From: Desulfobulbaceae bacterium
GTDB taxonomy: Bacteria; Desulfobacterota; Desulfobulbia; Desulfobulbales; Desulfocapsaceae
Reading direction: 5' to 3'
NCBI GenBank assembly: GCA_008933635.1
Contig: WBUQ01000001.1
Span: 166,692-230,691, forward strand
Length of the DNA stretch: 64,000 nt
The translations under genes and the position numbers were made by a program. How positions within the stretch are numbered: position 1 is the stretch's first letter; the number at the start of each line of letters is the position of its first letter. The notes beneath the pieces were generated by a model. That model did no database searches and had not been told where the DNA came from. It saw only the letters and a program-made list of their open reading frames with translations. This document shows positions 61,266 to 64,000 of the stretch, in pieces.

Positions 61266-62684
61266 TCAGGATGAAGTCGAATTGCCCGTTGCCCCAGGTC
61301 GGTGGAGGGAACCACGGAACCAGGAGAAATAGACCCCGATCGAACAGAGCGTGGCCGAAATGAAGAATACGGTGTGGATGCTGCGCAGGAACAGGTCGTA
61401 GTTCGCCGGGGTGATGGCCTGGCGGCCGACGATCAGGGCCAGGACAACGGTGGCCATGGCCATGCTGAACATCTGGCCGAGGAGCCGCATCGTCGCGACG
61501 GCACCGGAGGCAAGGCCATAGTGCCGTTTGTCCACCGCTCCCATGATAGCGCTCATGTTCGGTGAGCTGAACAGGGAAAAACCGGTGCCGAGCAGGATCA
61601 GGTTGGCGACGATCAGGGGTGTCTTCGTCTGACCATCGAGGGTGGAAAACAACGAGACGCCGATGACGGTGGTGATCATGCCGGCGGTGGCGATCAGGCG
61701 GGGCTCGATGCGGTCCGACAGCCGGCCGGCGACCGGTGACAGCAGGGCCATCATGATCGGCTGGGCCATCAGCACAGTGCCCGCCGCCTGGGGCGGCATT
61801 CCCTTGATGTACTGGAGATAAAGGCTCAGGAGGAAGGTCACGGCAAATGTCGCCGAATAGTTGAGAAGGGCGGCGAGGCTCGAAAAGGCAAAGACCTTGT
61901 TGCCGGCGAACAGCTTCATGTCGAAGACCGGAAAGCGGGCGGACAGCTGGTGGCGGACAAAGAGGAAAAAGAGTGCTGAACCAGAAAGCAACAGGGTGAT
62001 GCCGATGGGTGCCGGCAAGCGCGAGGCGCCATAGACCATGGCGAGGATGGCTGCGCCGTAGAGCAGGCAGCCGCCGAGATCGAGCTGCTGGCCCGGCTCC
62101 CCGAGCCACTCGCCGCGGAGGTAATACAGGGTCAGGGCGATTGAAAAGATGCCGAGGGGCAGCATGACCAGGAAGATGCTCCGCCAGCCGAGGTGCTGAG
62201 TCAGCAGTCCGCCGATAAAGGGGCCGACGGACAGGCCGATATAGACGGCCGCGACATAGATGCCGATAACCCGGCCGCGCCGGTTCGGGGGAAAGATCGA
62301 AGTGAGGATGGCCATGCCGGTGGTGACGAACATCGCCGCCCCAATCCCCTGGACGACCCTGGTGGCGATCAGCAGGGCGGCGGAGTCGACGAAGGCGGCG
62401 GCTCCTGAACCAATGGTGTAGATGGCGAGCCCTGTTGCGAATACCTTCTTGCGGCCATGGATATCGGCGATCTTGCCGGCGGGGACAAGGCCGACGGCCA
62501 CGGCCAGCAGGTAGGAGGTGGCGATCCAGCTGAGCTGGACGGCATCCATCCGCAGATCGGCCTGGATGGATGGCAGGGCGACATTGACCGACGAGATCAT
62601 GAACGGGCCGATAAACGACGTCAGGGTGGCGACGATCAGCGCCGAGCGTTCGAGGGTGGTGTTGCCATGTCCGGGATGGTCCAT
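61266..62684 (-). CDS. MFS drug exporter, DHA2 (EmrB/QacA) type
   Basis: A 472-residue membrane protein with about 14 hydrophobic segments. It has the DHA2 start SFIGPFMISSVNVALPSIQA, the motif A loop VPAGKIADIHGRKKVFATGL and motif C GLSVGPFIGGLLTQHLGWRS. It exports a drug or metabolite using the proton gradient. It stands alone on the minus strand, 216 bases after the deacetylase-like gene (convergent). A long overlapping minus-strand frame (61108-62712) is a shadow. Confidence 0.92.
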   Translation of the reverse strand: MDHPGHGNTTLERSALIVATLTSFIGPFMISSVNVALPSIQADLRMDAVQLSWIATSYLLAVAVGLVPAGKIADIHGRKKVFATGLAIYTIGSGAAAFVDSAALLIATRVVQGIGAAMFVTTGMAILTSIFPPNRRGRVIGIYVAAVYIGLSVGPFIGGLLTQHLGWRSIFLVMLPLGIFSIALTLYYLRGEWLGEPGQQLDLGGCLLYGAAILAMVYGASRLPAPIGITLLLSGSALFFLFVRHQLSARFPVFDMKLFAGNKVFAFSSLAALLNYSATFAVTFLLSLYLQYIKGMPPQAAGTVLMAQPIMMALLSPVAGRLSDRIEPRLIATAGMITTVIGVSLFSTLDGQTKTPLIVANLILLGTGFSLFSSPNMSAIMGAVDKRHYGLASGAVATMRLLGQMFSMAMATVVLALIVGRQAITPANYDLFLRSIHTVFFISATLCSIGVYFSWFRGSLHRPGATGNSTSS

Positions 62685-63047
62685 GTTTCACTCCAGATCT
62701 GTGTTCTGGCATGTTTGCTGACTGACAGCTGAGAATCTAGCGTAATGCCGCAGGAAGAAAAAGGAGTTTTCACCAGTTTCATCATTTCTGGCATCGCAGG
62801 ATCGCCATACCCTGTGCATCTGGAAGTCGACCGCTCTTCCGCCGTCCGGTCCCTGGCGGGGGCTGTCGCGGAGAAGGAAGATGCATGCAGCCGGCATATC
62901 TGGTAAAGCTGAGACTGATCCTTGCAGGATGGAGGCCCCGTTCGGCCAGCCAGTTGGGATTTCCCGAATGCTGAAATAACTGAAGTGTATTTCCGCTCCC
63001 GGGATGTCTTTCAACTGGCGTCCACCACCCAGTCACCCGTTGCTGTC
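62685..63047. other. intergenic region before recD2
   Basis: A 363-base gap between divergent genes. A 51-residue frame from an ATG at 62744 exists but has no strong coding signs. I see no RNA gene. Confidence 0.5.
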
Positions 63048-64000
63048 ATGACGCAGATAACCGAAACCCTCCGCGGCATCGTTAGCCGCATCACCTATCA
63101 TAATCCGGACAACGGCTGGTCGGTGCTGCGGGTGAGTCCGTTTGACAACATGCAGGAGCAGGTGACGGTGACGGTGCACCAGACCAAAGTCTTTGCCGGG
63201 GCGACCATGGAGTTCCATGGTGCCTGGACCTATCATCCGCAATTCGGCAGGCAGTTTCGGGCCGACGAGGCGATCGAGAAGAAGCCGGCGACAGCGGCCG
63301 CCCTGGAAAAGTACCTGGGATCGGGGCTGATCAAGGGGGTCGGCCCGTCGACGGCGCGAAAGATCGTCCGTCATTTCGGCAGTGAAACCCTCGATGTCTT
63401 TGAGAACAAGATCAAGAGGCTGCGGGAGGTGCATGGTATCGCCGCGAAAAAGCTGGCGATGATCGAGGCGGCCTGGCAGGAGCACCGGATGGTCCGTGAG
63501 GTGATGACCTTTCTTCAGGGCCACGGCATCTCGACCCTGTTCTCGGTTCGAATCTATAAGAAATATGGTGAGCGGGCGATCGAGACGGTCCTGGCAGATC
63601 CATACCGCCTGGCCAGCGATTTCTACGGCATCGGCTTTTTCTCCGCCGACAAGGTGGCGCTCAGCATCGGTCTGGCGCGGGACAGCCAGCCACGGCTGAT
63701 GGCGGCAGTCAGGCATGTGCTGGCCGCTGCCCGGGAGCAGGGGCACTGCTACCTCACTGCCGGCCAGATCGAGACCGAGGTCCGGCAACTGCTGGATATG
63801 GATTGCGGGGACCGCCTTGAAGAGACGCTAACCCGGATGCAGGCCGAAAACCACCTCAGGATAAGGAGCATGGCGATCGGGGATGATCGTCCTGCACCTT
63901 GTTATTATTCGAAATCATTATATTACGATGAGGAGGCGGTCGCACTTGGACTGAGGGAGATGGGAGGACCGGTGCCGGTCGACCGGCAACGGTCCTCCCA
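63048..64000 (+). CDS. recD2: RecD2-like helicase, N-terminal part
   Basis: Open frame from the ATG at 63048 to the window end (317 residues visible). The start is MTQITETLRGIVSRITYHNP and then GWSVLRVSP, the N-terminal OB-like region of RecD2/YrrC. The helix-hairpin-helix repeats typical of it follow: GSGLIKGVGPSTARKIVRHF, LREVHGIAAKKLAMIEAAWQ and LASDFYGIGFFSADKVALSI. The ATPase domain lies beyond the edge. RecD2 is a 5' to 3' DNA helicase in DNA repair. Confidence 0.92.
   Translation, partial: MTQITETLRGIVSRITYHNPDNGWSVLRVSPFDNMQEQVTVTVHQTKVFAGATMEFHGAWTYHPQFGRQFRADEAIEKKPATAAALEKYLGSGLIKGVGPSTARKIVRHFGSETLDVFENKIKRLREVHGIAAKKLAMIEAAWQEHRMVREVMTFLQGHGISTLFSVRIYKKYGERAIETVLADPYRLASDFYGIGFFSADKVALSIGLARDSQPRLMAAVRHVLAAAREQGHCYLTAGQIETEVRQLLDMDCGDRLEETLTRMQAENHLRIRSMAIGDDRPAPCYYSKSLYYDEEAVALGLREMGGPVPVDRQRSS

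Noticed and set aside
61108..62712. 534-residue minus-strand frame over the MFS gene
   Set aside because: Shadow of the MFS transporter; composition full of arginine, proline and histidine and no membrane segments.
62744..62899. 51-codon plus-strand frame
   Set aside because: No homologue recognised and weak start; not enough support for a gene.

Overview
The window reads as a chromosome segment of an anaerobic, probably sulfate-reducing deltaproteobacterium (Desulfobacterota). The grounds are a selenocysteine-containing HdrA/MvhD electron-transfer operon joined to methylene-tetrahydrofolate reductase genes (metV, metF), a double-cubane-cluster type reductase with its activator ATPase, and a YedF-type selenium/sulfur protein. 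The species cannot be named from the sequence alone.

Layout. Positions 1-581 hold the 5' part of a GAF-domain sensor. From about 0.7 to 32.5 kb the DNA is visibly more AT-rich and accessory. It holds a HigBA-like toxin-antitoxin pair, a relaxase with mobilisation-type neighbours and a candidate oriT, duplicated small genes, and then a defence block on the minus strand: a type III-like restriction enzyme, a PD-(D/E)XK-like gene cut by an IS4-like element, a methyltransferase, a SIR2 protein, HerA and a RelE-UvrD-like helicase. A plus-strand block follows with a family B DNA polymerase-like protein, a deoxyribosyltransferase-like/TPR protein, a DGQHR-domain protein and its overlapping partner. 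The island closes with a broken Rep-like gene, a CoiA-like nuclease and a broken integrase, so it looks like a decayed mobilisable island.

From 33.2 kb the sequence becomes GC-rich core-like DNA. The operon at 33230-41231 encodes a very large HdrA, MvhD, an HdrC/HdrB-like Fe-S protein, MetV and MetF. The first three each contain an in-frame TGA at a position expected to be cysteine, and each TGA is followed at 12-17 nt by a hairpin with a small G-rich loop (a bacterial SECIS). A caller that treats TGA as stop breaks all three. The predicted complex passes electrons from NAD(P)H, ferredoxin or another donor to methylene-THF in the Wood-Ljungdahl methyl branch.

Next come a phosphate permease with its DUF47 partner, a P-loop/FHA/metallophosphatase fusion and a small lipoprotein. 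An eleven-gene minus-strand operon follows (56260 down to 46516): TudS-related desulfidase, amino-acid type importer, activator ATPase, double-cubane reductase, DUF3798 binding protein, sugar-type ABC transporter, zinc-ribbon protein and YedF. I infer that it imports and reductively breaks down an unknown sulfur- or selenium-containing compound. The window ends with a glycosyltransferase, PP2C phosphatase, FemAB-like and deacetylase-like genes, an MFS exporter, and the start of recD2.
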